This document shows positions 1 through 9,085 of a stretch of DNA of 64,000 nt, one piece after another. The translations under genes were made by a program, and so were the position numbers. Under the pieces are notes generated by a model. It saw only the letters and a list, made by a program, of their open reading frames with translations, was not told the DNA's origin and made no database searches. Numbering within the stretch: position 1 is the stretch's first letter; each line of letters starts with the position of its first letter. The DNA is taken from NCBI GenBank assembly GCA_018136815.1, contig CM030931.1, positions 3,215,801 to 3,279,800 on the forward strand, written 5' to 3'. The DNA is from Isochrysis galbana. Lineage: Eukaryota; Haptophyta; Isochrysidales; Isochrysidaceae.

Positions 1-502
1 CCCCCCCCGTATCCTAGTACTGTTTCTGGTACTGTTTTTCTCTGTTTTTCTGCTATGAATGCCAAGAACATACTGTTTTAACTGTTTTCTGTTTTTGGAC
101 CCCCCCCCAACTGTTTTCCCCACAGAGGCTCCCTACAAGAAAATCTCCCTTTCACAGCTCCCTACAAGAAAATCTCCGCCCGACGGGGGTTCGGCTTCCC
201 CCCCCCCCCGACGGCCTCTCTCCCCCTCTCTCTTCTCTCCTCTCCCATCCTTTCCTGTCTGTCCTCCCTCTCTCTCCCCCCTTTCTTCCATTATTTGTGT
301 CCTCGCTGTTCCTCTTTTGGTACTCTCCCGCTCGTTGTGCATTCAACTCTCCCGCCCTTTATCCACTATTCATCTACTTCATTCTCGTTCTTTATTCATG
401 CTCCTCGCCCTTCTCCTTCTCTTCCGCGTGTGTTCCGCCGTCCGTCGTCGCTCTCGTCATCACCGTCTCCCCCCCCCCCCCCCGCGCTCTCCCGCTTTCG
501 TG
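1..502. other. Pyrimidine-rich upstream region
   Basis: I see no gene here before the start at 503. The first 110 bases repeat the word ACTGTTTT loosely. A 21-bp direct repeat (GCTCCCTACAAGAAAATCTC...) occurs twice, at about 128 and 158. From 180 on the strand is almost pure C/T, ending in a long C run at about 468-484, just before the start codon. Similar CT or C tracts precede several other genes in this window and probably form their 5' untranslated regions or promoters. Confidence 0.5.
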
Positions 503-1329
503 ATGCCAAAGGCAAAGGACGACCGGCCCATCTACGGCAACGGGCCGATCTTGCAGGTGAAGGACAGGGTCTGGGCGGTGGAGGGGCTCTTCGTCATGCC
601 GATGATGCCGCTCAGCTCGTTCGCCCTCAAGCGCACGATGGCCATCGTCAAGATGTCCGACCAGACGCTGATCGTCTTCCAACCAATCCGTCTCACCCCA
701 GATACACAGGATGAGGTGTGCGCCGCAGGCACTCGCGTGGCCACAGCACCCCACCGGCGATCTATGCCGTGTGCTACCTTCTAACGCGCCCCTTCTCCCT
801 GCGCCCTTCTCCTCAGCTGGACAAGCTCGGCACCATTAGCCATATCGTCACGCTTGGATCTGGTCATGGCAGTGATGTCCCTTTCTACCAGTCAAGGTAC
901 CCACATGCCAAAGTATGGATGCCGCCAGACCTAGCGGAATCGTCCCCCCCAAGCCTCGAAATTTGGCGGATCCCTGGCAACGGCAAGGAGATAGATTACC
1001 TGTGCTATGTCCCCAGCGCAAAGCTTCTCGTCTCTTGCGATGCTGTCCAAAACTATGTTCCAGAGTGCATGTCGTCCGGCGGCTGCAACATGAGCTGCGG
1101 CGGCAAGTGGATGTTCCCAATGATGGGATTCAAGGGGGAGCTCATTACACCTCCAATGTTTTTCAAACTCTTCGGTGTCGACAAGAAGGCCATGCTGGCG
1201 TTGTATGCCGAAGTCATGACCCGTGACTTTGACACAATAATTTGTGGACATGGTCCTCCGGCCACTGGCCACGTCAAGGATCGATGGTCCACAGCCCTTG
1301 CGGCGAATGCGAATCTTAAAGGCGTGTAA
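503..1329 (+). CDS. DUF4336-like, metallo-beta-lactamase-fold protein (241 aa, 2 exons)
   Basis: Exon 1 is 503-715 (71 codons) and exon 2 is 817-1329. The 101-bp intron 716-816 has GT...AG ends and joins in phase 0. The protein starts MPKAKDDRP. The pattern RVWAVEGLFVMPMMPLSSFALKRTMAIVKMSD, then a run resembling '.PIRLTPDTQDEV..LDKLGTISHIV', then YPHAKVWMPPDL, follows the order of the DUF4336 family, whose fold is that of metallo-beta-lactamases. A late ICGHGPPATG segment carries the GHG typical of the fold's last metal-binding loop, but a classical HxHxDH motif is absent, so hydrolase activity is doubtful. A methionine- and cysteine-rich loop (ECMSSGGCNMSCGGKWMF) is unusual. No signal peptide is seen. 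Family assignment is by pattern only; substrate unknown. Confidence 0.75.
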
Positions 1330-2029
1330 ACTCCGGAAATGTGCCAAAGTCTAGTGCGAGCTGGCCAAGATACTTGCCGCCTACAGCATCGAGGAGTTTT
1401 TTGATGAGAACTTGATTCTCTGTGTTGTACAGTACATGACAAAGTTGTGCACTTTGAGGATGACGATTAAGACGTTGCAGCGTACAGCTGCGCCCGCCCG
1501 CAAAGCCAATCAGGGCTATGCGTCAGCCAGTCTTGCTACGCGCTCTTCTCAGTCGCAATCGAAATGATCCTGCTGATCGCAGCTCTATCTATGGCGATCA
1601 ACATGGAGCATGCACCTCACTACGTATCACTGCAAATCGCTGCATTATCTACCTTCTTGACTAGACTGGCTCACCCGCCGCAAGGAGTACCATTGGGTAG
1701 CATCGAAAAAGGACACGCCAATGAGTTTTGCGAAAATTCGGCAGCGCATTTTGCATTGCACACTTCGGTGCTTTTCTCCTACCATTCTCTCACACGAGGC
1801 ACATGTGCTTTCCTTGAGTTGAATAAGAGTGGCTGCTGATGGCCGTTGCCGTGCCAGCCGTCTGTGTCGTCGTGAGAGGCAAGTGTGCATTGGCCACGCT
1901 TTACCTGCGGCATTTGCTTCGTCGCATGCTGTTCTAGAGCTAGCGCGCTCGTGGTATTGGCACATGCTAGCTTGCAGTACTACAGGACTAGAGCTCGTAC
2001 TCGCTCTCCCTCTACTTGCCTAGCGTATT
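1330..2029. other. No gene seen
   Basis: Downstream flank of the DUF4336-like gene. Short open frames here (longest about 100 codons) show no protein-like composition or familiar motif. The sequence has ordinary composition and no clear repeat until the LINE end at 2030. Confidence 0.4.
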
Positions 2030-2110
2030 TAAAAATCTGAAGATTCTGGGCTAACACCTACTACCGTCTAGGCAGACACTACCTCCCCATCGACAACGCC
2101 CTTACTTTTC
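2030..2110 (-). mobile_element. LINE 3'-end fragment (copy F)
   Basis: Read on the minus strand, this stretch ends with AGTAGGTGTTAGCCCAGAAT then CTTCAGA and a short T run. This matches, with few differences, the last ~60 bases of the complete LINE at 26108-29151, which also ends in a T run. The match fades toward 2110 (a CGCCCTTA word is still shared). It is therefore a severely 5'-truncated copy inserted in reverse orientation. It supports the view that a T tract is the real 3' terminus of this family. Confidence 0.65.
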
Positions 2111-2125
2111 ATTTAGTTCACAACC

Positions 2126-2325
2126 TACTTTTATAAGTGGGGGTCAATGGGGTTCTCGCGCCCCCGCCTCTCTCCATCGCGGACACCCCCCGGGGTGGGC
2201 CTGTAAAATCAACCTCAGCCCCTAACCTACTTTTATAAGTGGGGGTCAATGGGGGCCTCGCGCCCCCCTCACTCCATCGCGGGAACCCCCGGAGTGGGCC
2301 CGTACAATCAACGCCCCAGCCCCTG
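2126..2325 (+). repeat. Tandem pair of a ~100-bp repeat (CCTACTTTTATAAGTGGGGG)
   Basis: Two adjacent copies begin at 2126 and 2226 with CCTACTTTTATAAGTGGGGG, continue with TCAATGGGG and CTCGCGCCCCC, and end with a CAATCAAC/AATCAACCTCAGCCCC-type tail. A third, diverged copy starts at 30153. The family is dispersed and non-coding. The TATAAG word suggests it could carry a promoter-like element, but that is only a motif resemblance. Confidence 0.75.
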
Positions 2326-3057
2326 CCCTCTGCCCTCTGGCAGGGGCAGGGCACTCATGTTGTATTCCTGCCCATCTGAAGGTTGTAGGCATGAATATCC
2401 GTGTGAAGTACGCGCCCACACTCACAGTTGTACAGTTCCCCGTGTTGCCACTGACGCACAAGATACACAGATTCGGATTCCCCATGGTCTGAAGTCTAGC
2501 CAGGTTTGCAGATTTTGGTCTCGAAATTTGCGATTCGAACTTTGTTTTTGCTGTTACTATAATCCTGGGGCAGGTGGCGCTGGGGCAGGTGGCACTGGGC
2601 CAGGCAGCGGTTCAGGTACGGCTTCCGATGCGGATAAAGGTGCTCCAATCGGCTCGAGTTCGTCGAAGAAGGTCTCACCCCCGCTGCCCTTGGGTGCGAC
2701 GTTTTCTGGTTGATGTGGTTCCTCTATCTGGGTTGCCTCCTCGTCTTGCTGGGTTGCCTCGTCGTATTGCTGGGTTACCTCCTCTCTCCTCTCGCTGGGT
2801 CTGGTCTATCTGAGTGGGCTCGACTCCTCGCCTTGCGCCAAGCCTGCGATTGTTTCAGGCTGTGCTTGGGTAAGCTGGCTGACTTGGTCGCTGACATGCG
2901 TTGCCATTGCTGCCGCAGCCACTCCCCCCCCCCGCGCGCGAAGTTCTTCTGGAGGCTCCCTGAGGTCAGCATATGGGGCAGAGGAGGCTGGGGGCGCTCC
3001 TGAGCCTCTGGGGCCCCCACGCTGCACCTTTCTGCCTGTCGACCAGGGGGGGAGGGG
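2326..3057. other. No gene seen; simple direct repeats
   Basis: The region contains short direct repeats (CTGGGGCAGGTGGCG-like at about 2565-2610 and GGGTTGCCTCCTCGT-like at about 2725-2785). Open frames in several phases have skewed composition and no recognisable domain. No gene can be supported. Confidence 0.4.
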
Positions 3058-3281
3058 GGGTTGGAGCGATGGGCTGGCCACGACGGTCCAGGACGAGCGA
3101 ACCAGGCGTGCCTGTCAGTGGGAGAGTGGGTCAGCAGTCAGCAGGGCGTTGGGCAGTGTGCTCCTGGCGAGCCATAAGGCATGCCAGGAGGGTGGGTGGT
3201 TCCCTCCCCACGGCAGGGGAGGAGTGGAGAGAGGGGGGGGATCGTGCCCCCCCATGTGTGAACCAAGTATAAACTTAGTTG
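3058..3281 (-). repeat. Hairpin-rich dispersed repeat R1, copy 1
   Basis: On the minus strand it begins CAACTAAGTTTATACTTGGT and runs about 220 bp to a CTCCAACCCC end. Other copies are at 46159, 55705 and 63833. All share three internal inverted repeats: a GGGGGGC/GCCCCCC hairpin near the start, a CCATGG-flanked G/C palindrome, and a stem around CTCCTGGCA...TGCCAGGAG. No coding sequence is seen. It may be a SINE or a foldback MITE; I see no clear tRNA-type promoter boxes and no terminal inverted repeat. Confidence 0.8.
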
Positions 3282-3883
3282 TTTAAGCCGATGCCAACTA
3301 TGCTACTACTAGGCCCAAAGTAGCGCACATGGGCGGACCTCCCAAAACCGAATAACAAGGAATGAGGGGGGAAGGGTGGATGGAGGTGAGAGCGGGGCAT
3401 GGGCGATGTCGATTTTCTCCCAGCGTAGGGTAGTAGTTTAGTAGCGCTAGCCGGCTTTTTCAAGAATTTGTTTTCACGCTCGTGCTCGCATCCATTAACG
3501 GCCAAAAAAGCGCGCAGCCGCCAAGAGTGTCCCTTCTGGGCCTGCCCAGAGGCAAGCTTCAGCTAGCCTCTACCTCAAACTCTCTTCCCTCGAGGCTGTG
3601 AGGGGCACTCTCCCATCGGCGAGAGCCGCCCCAACCAGACCTGGCCTGCATCGCATGAACGGGGATGGCACCATCCCGCTGCAGCTACTTGCAATAACAG
3701 CACCCTGCCTGCGGATTTCATGCGAGAAGGAGCAGGGCGACGTTCACCGGGGTGAAATCAAGATATCGAGGCTATAGAAGGAAGCGCAAATTGAGCGCAA
3801 ATCTTGCACTTTTGACAAGCAAATGTTGCGTGCCCATGCAGGATGTGCAAGTGTGCACATGCACGTGCACATCCCATTGGACA
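3282..3883. other. No gene seen
   Basis: The stretch lies between repeat R1 and the stop codon of the minus-strand gene that ends at 3884. It probably holds that gene's 3' untranslated region at its right end. No repeat or open frame of interest was found. Confidence 0.4.
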
Positions 3884-5992
3884 TCAAGGCATCCAAGTCC
3901 CGCCTCCCACTCGCCTAGTTCGAGCAGCGCCCGCTCCAGCCACTGTCGAGGACGACGGGATCTTCTGGGTAGCAGGATTTCGCCGTGCGCTAGCCCCAGC
4001 CGCTGCTTGCCCCTTCGAATGACGGAAAGATGTCTTGCGAGGAGAGGCTGGTGCCGACTTAGGGCGTCTTGGTGGAGACAACGCTCGCCGGGGTGCTGGG
4101 CTTGGATTACGGCGGTTCGATTGATACCGTCGCTGGCGCGACGCATCGAGACTCTCAAGCAGCTTCTTTTGTTGGTCAAGCACACGCAATAGCATGTTCG
4201 CACCATCTCTTGAGCTTTCAGATCCAGCCGCTTCGGACGACGATACAACAGCAATACCACATGCTTGCTCTTTCCCTCGAGCCGAAGGCTCTCTCGAAGA
4301 ACTTTCCCTTCTGCTCGTACTAGGCGCAGGCCCTGCGCGGCGCATTCCAGGCGAGCTTCTCGTTGGGCTTGCATCGCAACCCAGGACGACAGGGCGCTTT
4401 GCTAGGCTCGCATTACCACTCCTCCAAGGAGCGCGCGTAGCGGGGCTCGCGCCTCGGCTCCTAGCGGAAGCACTCTTCGTCGGGCTCACGTCACGACTCT
4501 GGGTAGAAGCGCGCTTGCTCGGGCTTGGGTCGCGGCTCTTGCTGGGAGCACGACGCATGGCGGAAGGCGAAGTCGCTTCGGTGACTCGCCTCAAACTGGC
4601 TGCAGTTGGAGCAAGATAGTGTGGTGGCGCTGGTGCTTGTGAAACCGGCGACAAGGACCGAGACACCGCGCGAGGGCGTGTGGGCGAACGACCACGGCGA
4701 ATCTCGTCGGAGGTTTCCTCTAGGTGCCCTGCTGGACCTGACGACGGATTTGGGTTGCGGGGCGCTGAAGGCGATGCCCAAGCGCTGGTAGTTGAAGCAA
4801 GGGCTTGGCTCATGCCGCATAGTGAAGAATCACCGGATGCCACAACGGCGCGAAATCCGGGCGAGGTATCGGGGGATCTCGGCCCTTTCTTGAGGAGCTC
4901 TGCTTCCCTCATGATCTGACGCAAATGGCGCGATTTGAGCTCCTCGTATTTAAGGCGTAGTTCGCGGAGCTCAGCCGCCTCATGCGACGGCTTCGCCGCG
5001 GCCTGTCGCGCAGCACGCATGTTGGGCTGAGACAATTGCGTCGCGACCCTCACCTTGCCAGGTGCACCTCTTTCACGCTGCTGCTCCGTCGCGTCGTGCT
5101 TGACGCATGCGTTAGTGCCGGAAGCACCGCTTGAGTCTGCAGACCGAGGACGACTACAAGCGTACGTCGCAGGCGCTAATCCCACCTCATCGTGCACTGT
5201 GGCATCTCCGGCAATATCGGCAGAAGGCCGTCTGCTAAATCTAGGCACAGGTGATGTATCACAGTCATCATCACCGATTGCCGCCATCTTGAATAGCGTA
5301 TTTGCAAGTTCAACGGTACGAATCCGTTGGCGTTCAAGAATGGCGCGACCACGTTCATCGGACTCCTTGGCCTCCGCCTGCTTGCGAAGGCTCTTAAATG
5401 CGGCCTCGAGCGATCGGACTGCTTCAGCATGGGCAACTTCAAAGTCGATGTCCGGCTCAACCGGCTCAGGAGCTGTCCATGTGTTTTCGACTGCAATGAA
5501 GTCGTCCGCTAGGATGCGCCGCTCCACAGCTGCACGCAGTCCTTCTTGCTCAATCTTCCAAGAGATGGCCTCGACTTCAACACGTCGCATCTCAAGAGCA
5601 AAGCTCGCTCGTTCAGCTGCAGCGCACCGCAGTGCCATGTCAAGGGCTGTCTGAGCATCGGCCTCAACCGCCTCGAGCTTCCTTGCGTGCTCTCTCAGTG
5701 CGGCTGCCTGCTCAGAGAGCTGGTTCTCGAGCGCGATCTCGCGTTCGCGCGCCTGACGGAGCGTCGCAGCATGTGCCTCACGCGACTCGATCAGTGCCGC
5801 CTCAAGCGCCAGGCTGTGGTCGGAGCGAAGGGTATCAGCGGAGCTAGTGAGACGGAGCGGGTGCAGTCCGGCGGTCCGTTGGAGAATACGCAGGTACGCC
5901 TCCTGCTGGTTGTGCAGCGCGCGCGCAGCCGCCTTCCACTTCAGCTCCTCCTGCTCAGCCACACTCGCACGCAAACTCGCGCCACTCGCCAT
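3884..5992 (-). CDS. Coiled-coil protein with 13-residue SP/TP repeats (702 aa)
   Basis: One uninterrupted frame starts MASGASLRASVAEQEELKWK. Residues about 10-235 are heptad-like and rich in Glu, Ala, Arg and Leu (a long coiled coil), and a second short coil follows at about 335-370. Residues 370-700 are Ser/Pro/Arg-rich and presumably disordered. Within this tail, residues 482-546 are five tandem 13-residue units with consensus ASxxSRDxSPTKR. Each unit has an SP or TP next to a basic residue, which resembles proline-directed kinase sites found in microtubule-associated and basal-body proteins. A second cluster of SP-R motifs lies at about 628-650. No enzymatic domain is seen. I infer a structural, possibly cytoskeletal, phosphoprotein. 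Confidence 0.75.
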   Translation of the reverse strand: MASGASLRASVAEQEELKWKAAARALHNQQEAYLRILQRTAGLHPLRLTSSADTLRSDHSLALEAALIESREAHAATLRQAREREIALENQLSEQAAALREHARKLEAVEADAQTALDMALRCAAAERASFALEMRRVEVEAISWKIEQEGLRAAVERRILADDFIAVENTWTAPEPVEPDIDFEVAHAEAVRSLEAAFKSLRKQAEAKESDERGRAILERQRIRTVELANTLFKMAAIGDDDCDTSPVPRFSRRPSADIAGDATVHDEVGLAPATYACSRPRSADSSGASGTNACVKHDATEQQRERGAPGKVRVATQLSQPNMRAARQAAAKPSHEAAELRELRLKYEELKSRHLRQIMREAELLKKGPRSPDTSPGFRAVVASGDSSLCGMSQALASTTSAWASPSAPRNPNPSSGPAGHLEETSDEIRRGRSPTRPRAVSRSLSPVSQAPAPPHYLAPTAASLRRVTEATSPSAMRRAPSKSRDPSPSKRASTQSRDVSPTKSASARSRGASPATRAPWRSGNASLAKRPVVLGCDASPTRSSPGMRRAGPAPSTSRRESSSREPSARGKEQACGIAVVSSSEAAGSESSRDGANMLLRVLDQQKKLLESLDASRQRRYQSNRRNPSPAPRRALSPPRRPKSAPASPRKTSFRHSKGQAAAGASARRNPATQKIPSSSTVAGAGAARTRRVGGGTWMP
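4355..4549 (-). repeat. 39-bp coding minisatellite, five units
   Basis: Five consecutive 39-bp units encode residues 482-494, 495-507, 508-520, 521-533 and 534-546 of the coiled-coil protein. Spacing is exactly 13 codons throughout, while the DNA has diverged. The best-kept positions are SRD-SP-TK; units 4 and 5 are the most degenerate (SGNASLAKR and GCDASPTRS). Confidence 0.75.
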
Positions 5993-6484
5993 CCGTCAGT
6001 CAGTGCGGAGCAGCCCGCTCTACCACTCTATCGCTGTACCGAACACTCTCTTCTCTCTGCTCCCTTGAGAGCGCGCTCCCCTGCGCACAGGACAGCCTCG
6101 CCCGCCCCCCGCTCTCGCCTATTCTCCGCCGACCTACGTGGAGGAGGAGGCGGAGGGCGGAGGGGGCACGCCACCAGCGCTCTGGCCTTTTGGCGCCAAA
6201 GCCGCGCTGTCTGCCTACACGTCTACACATAGTAGGAGTACTTCTCTACTCTATTCTGAATACTGAATAAATTAGGAACTACTTTAGACCGTCGCCATCC
6301 TACACTCCACAGCCTCAGCAGTCAGCAGCCTCAAACACATGTACTACAACAAGAAAACCCTTAATATTCTCGCGCCGGAGTCGCAGGCGCGGGTTTTGTG
6401 CTTGTCGAATCGAGGGGAGCTTCAGTCTGAGGCGGGAATTTTTAAGAAGATTTTTTTCAGTGTACTTCAAGCAACATTATGGGC
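5993..6484. other. Upstream region of the coiled-coil gene and LINE flank
   Basis: The first ~250 bases upstream of the minus-strand start at 5992 are likely its promoter and 5' untranslated region. The later part holds AT-richer sequence (GAATACTGAATAAATTAGG) and reaches the LINE start at 6485. No gene is seen. Confidence 0.4.
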
Positions 6485-6486
6485 AA

Positions 6487-6504
6487 CTATCGTTAAAACG
6501 ATAG
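6487..6504 (+). promoter_or_regulatory. Terminal hairpin of LINE copy A
   Basis: CTATCGTTAAAACGATAG forms an 8-bp perfect stem with an AA loop. It begins two bases inside the element and ends four bases (GGTC) before the ATG. The same arrangement is at 26109-26126, and a version with compensatory changes lies at 47153-47170 on the other strand. Confidence 0.75.
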
Positions 6505-6931
6505 GGTCATGGAGCGCGCCACGCTCCCCTCTCCTCTCTCCTCCCACCCCACCGCGCCGGCCGACCAGGATATGCTGGACGCCGCGCAGCCGCAGCAGCC
6601 ACCTCCCAGGGCCACGCCAACCCAGGTACCCGCGAGCCGCAACCTGATCCGAGCCCACAACACCACAAGGACTGAACACACTCCAACACCACACAACTCC
6701 TCAACACAACCCTGCCAGCACAACCAACCACACGCACACCCAAGGCCACAGAGCCAGAACTCCCATAGGGAAAGCCTTCGGGCTGGGCCCCTACAAAGCC
6801 GCGGCACTGTCCGCGTACGCAAGTACGTGGCGCAGTCCCGGCCGGTCAGCTAGACCACCATCAAAACTTCTCTGGAGCCATGCAGCATCCGCTGCTGGAC
6901 CCAGCAGCTAGACAACAACACGCATGCACAC

Positions 6932-8905
6932 ATGGCGAGAGCACCGAACGAAGCACCGCACACCTGTCAAGACACAGCCGAGCGCGACAGGCGCAGGCAG
7001 GACGGCACACAAGAGGCCCGCGGGCACCAAGGACCAGAGCACTCACCAGCACACACACCAAAACTACTAAAGACAGAAACACAACAAAGGTTGGAAGCCT
7101 TGGCAATCGACAAGGCGACAAGGCCCCTTGGGAGCCCCGCCTCTGGACAACCACCGTGCACGATGCCCAGCCATACGCCAGAGAGGCTGACCCGATACCC
7201 CCCGGCTTGCAAAACGCAGACGAACCCCCAAGGGGAGGATGAGCACGACAACGAACAAGAATACGAGGACGACTACTCGCAAATCATTATGACCTTCACC
7301 TCCACGGACCGTGGGCTCAAGATCAAGGACGAGGAGGCGTTCAGCGCCATTGTGGCACACCTCAACAAGCTCGAGGGCGTGGACCTCGAGCCCGAATTCC
7401 TGGCCAAGAGCTCGTCCGGGCCATGGGAAATCTTAGTCACGGCGGACTGCGCACGCCAATACAAAAACAAGTTCAAGGACCAGGGAGTTTTCGCGTTCAA
7501 TGAGGTAAAATACCCGATGGTCGTCAAATTTCAAACTTTCGACGACAAAGCGAAGGAGCTCCCTCAAGCCTCATCGAGGTCGATGGCAAGCGCATTCAAG
7601 GATGTGACCGCGCACCTCGTGGTAAGGAACTACAAATTTGAAATGAAAGACTACGTCACGATTAACTCGCTAGCGAAGGCACTCGAGCACCAAGGCTTCA
7701 TCTTCCTTAAAGGCAACCAAGAGCGCACCAAGGTGCTCACCAAGGAAGGCATCATCGTAACTCAAGGCAAAAAAGAAGTGTATCACTGCTACGTCGCTCC
7801 AAGATCGGGCAACTTTTCGACGTTCGACTTCCCGCGCAAAATACTACTCAACGTGAATGGCAACCCATACCCGCTCGACTACACACTCCGCGACTGCAAG
7901 GAACTCGGAGGAGACATGAAAAACATGAGCATCCACGCCGGCCCGAAGGGCTGCAAAGGATACGCCAGGGCATACGCGACGGCCTTCCACCCAAACCTCC
8001 GCATTTGCGAATGCCAAGAGGAACGCCAAGCGCGCCTCGAACGCGAACAGGCACGCCGCGCGGCACCCCCGAAGCGCACCCTCCACGAGGTGATCGCACC
8101 AGAGAGCAAGGGTGCGTGCTCGAGGTTCCCGTTGGGCAAATGCCCCATGAACGTCAAAGGAAAGCGTTGCAACCGCTCGCATAGCCTTGAAGAGGCATGG
8201 CGAGGCGAAACATGCACCATCCCGTGCGCATTCCCCCGCATCGACGACATGCCACCGGCCAAGCGCCCAAAGAGTGGCAAATGCGCCCTAGGCGGAGGAT
8301 GCCAATACCTTCACAAGTGCGCGGCGCACTCCCGAAGCCCTCCACGGCCCAACAGCATAAGGCGCGCTCATATAACTTTCGATTCGACGCTTGGCTACCC
8401 AGGTGAGGGACCGGTGTCGGTAGTCACGTACAACATAAACGGCACCACATACATTCACTTTAAGGGAGAATACATCCCAAGGGACAATTTCTTAAAATCA
8501 TGGGAGCAGATCAGAAAACACGCTCAACAGATAGTGGAGACGGCCTCCCAAAACGGCACGGTAGCCCAAAATAGTGAAGATTCGGACACTGAATACCCGG
8601 ACGCAGGAACACCAAAGACGACAATACACATCACGCAAGACGGCGAATACTTCGCCAACGAAAACAACGCGTGGTACGAAGTAGAACTTTCGTATCTAGG
8701 CACTCCGATTATAGAAGACCGCGCGACGAACAAACCGACGAACCTGGACCCGACCCCGCCGACAAAGTGGGGAGAGGGCTACAAATCCAACAAAAGGACG
8801 GAGTACCCACTCCCAGACGAATACACACTCGATGGCAAAACAGAACTAGACAAAACAGAAGTAGAACACTTAACAAAAGCCCTACAGAAAGCTGAGAACA
8901 AACGC
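6932..8905 (+). CDS. LINE ORF1 with CCCH zinc fingers (copy A)
   Basis: The open frame encodes a low-complexity N-terminal part, then a conserved core beginning near TFTSTDRGLKIKDEEAFSAI. The core has motifs shared with copy B: LNKLEGVDLEP, SSGPWEILVTADCA, HLVVRNYKFEMKDY, NQERTKVLTKEG and LSIHAGPKG-like. After the core come two CCCH-type zinc fingers: C-x7-C-x8-C-x3-H at CSRFPLGKCPMNVKGKRCNRSH, and a GKCALGGGCQYLH finger. The tail has ITQDGEYFANENNAW and WGEGYKSNKRTEYPL. ORF1 proteins of LINEs bind element RNA; CCCH fingers would fit RNA binding. The frame does not stop at the end of the element but runs on to 9970 through the next gene. Confidence 0.75.
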
Positions 8906-9085
8906 CGGCCGCGCACAACGCCTCCGCTCAGCTGCTCGCGGCCGAGGTGGCCGCCGCCGGCTTCCGCCTCCGCGAGTCCTGGGACCGCACGGGCGGCGAC
9001 TGGGTCGGGGTGCGCGACCCGCAGTGACGGAATACGTGCGCATCCTCAGTCTGTGTTTTTCGCTCGTGATTGGGTAAGGAGAATC
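8906..9085 (+). other. Junction between LINE copy A and the dioxygenase gene
   Basis: In a different frame from ORF1, bases 8908-9024 read AHNASAQLLAAEVAAAGFRL and so on to VGVRDPQ and a stop at 9025-9027. The AAxVAAAGFRL pattern resembles the end of class I methyltransferases, so this may be the last exon of another host gene cut by the LINE. Bases 9028-9085 are presumably the leader of the next gene. The assignment is weak. Confidence 0.3.

Larger units (their letters stand above)
6485..8905 (+). mobile_element. L1-like LINE copy A: 5' end and ORF1
   Basis: The 5' end is the hairpin at 6487-6504, followed after GGTC by the start codon at 6509. This matches copy B at 26108 base for base. 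Homology to copy B at protein level continues through ORF1 to about 8905 (GVEHLTEAL in B, EVEHLTKAL in A) and then stops abruptly. ORF2 is absent, so the copy is truncated or rearranged at its 3' side. No target duplication can be found because the right boundary is not an element end. A frame opened at 6509 closes at 6853, and the rest of ORF1 is open in another frame from 6932. Confidence 0.8.
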
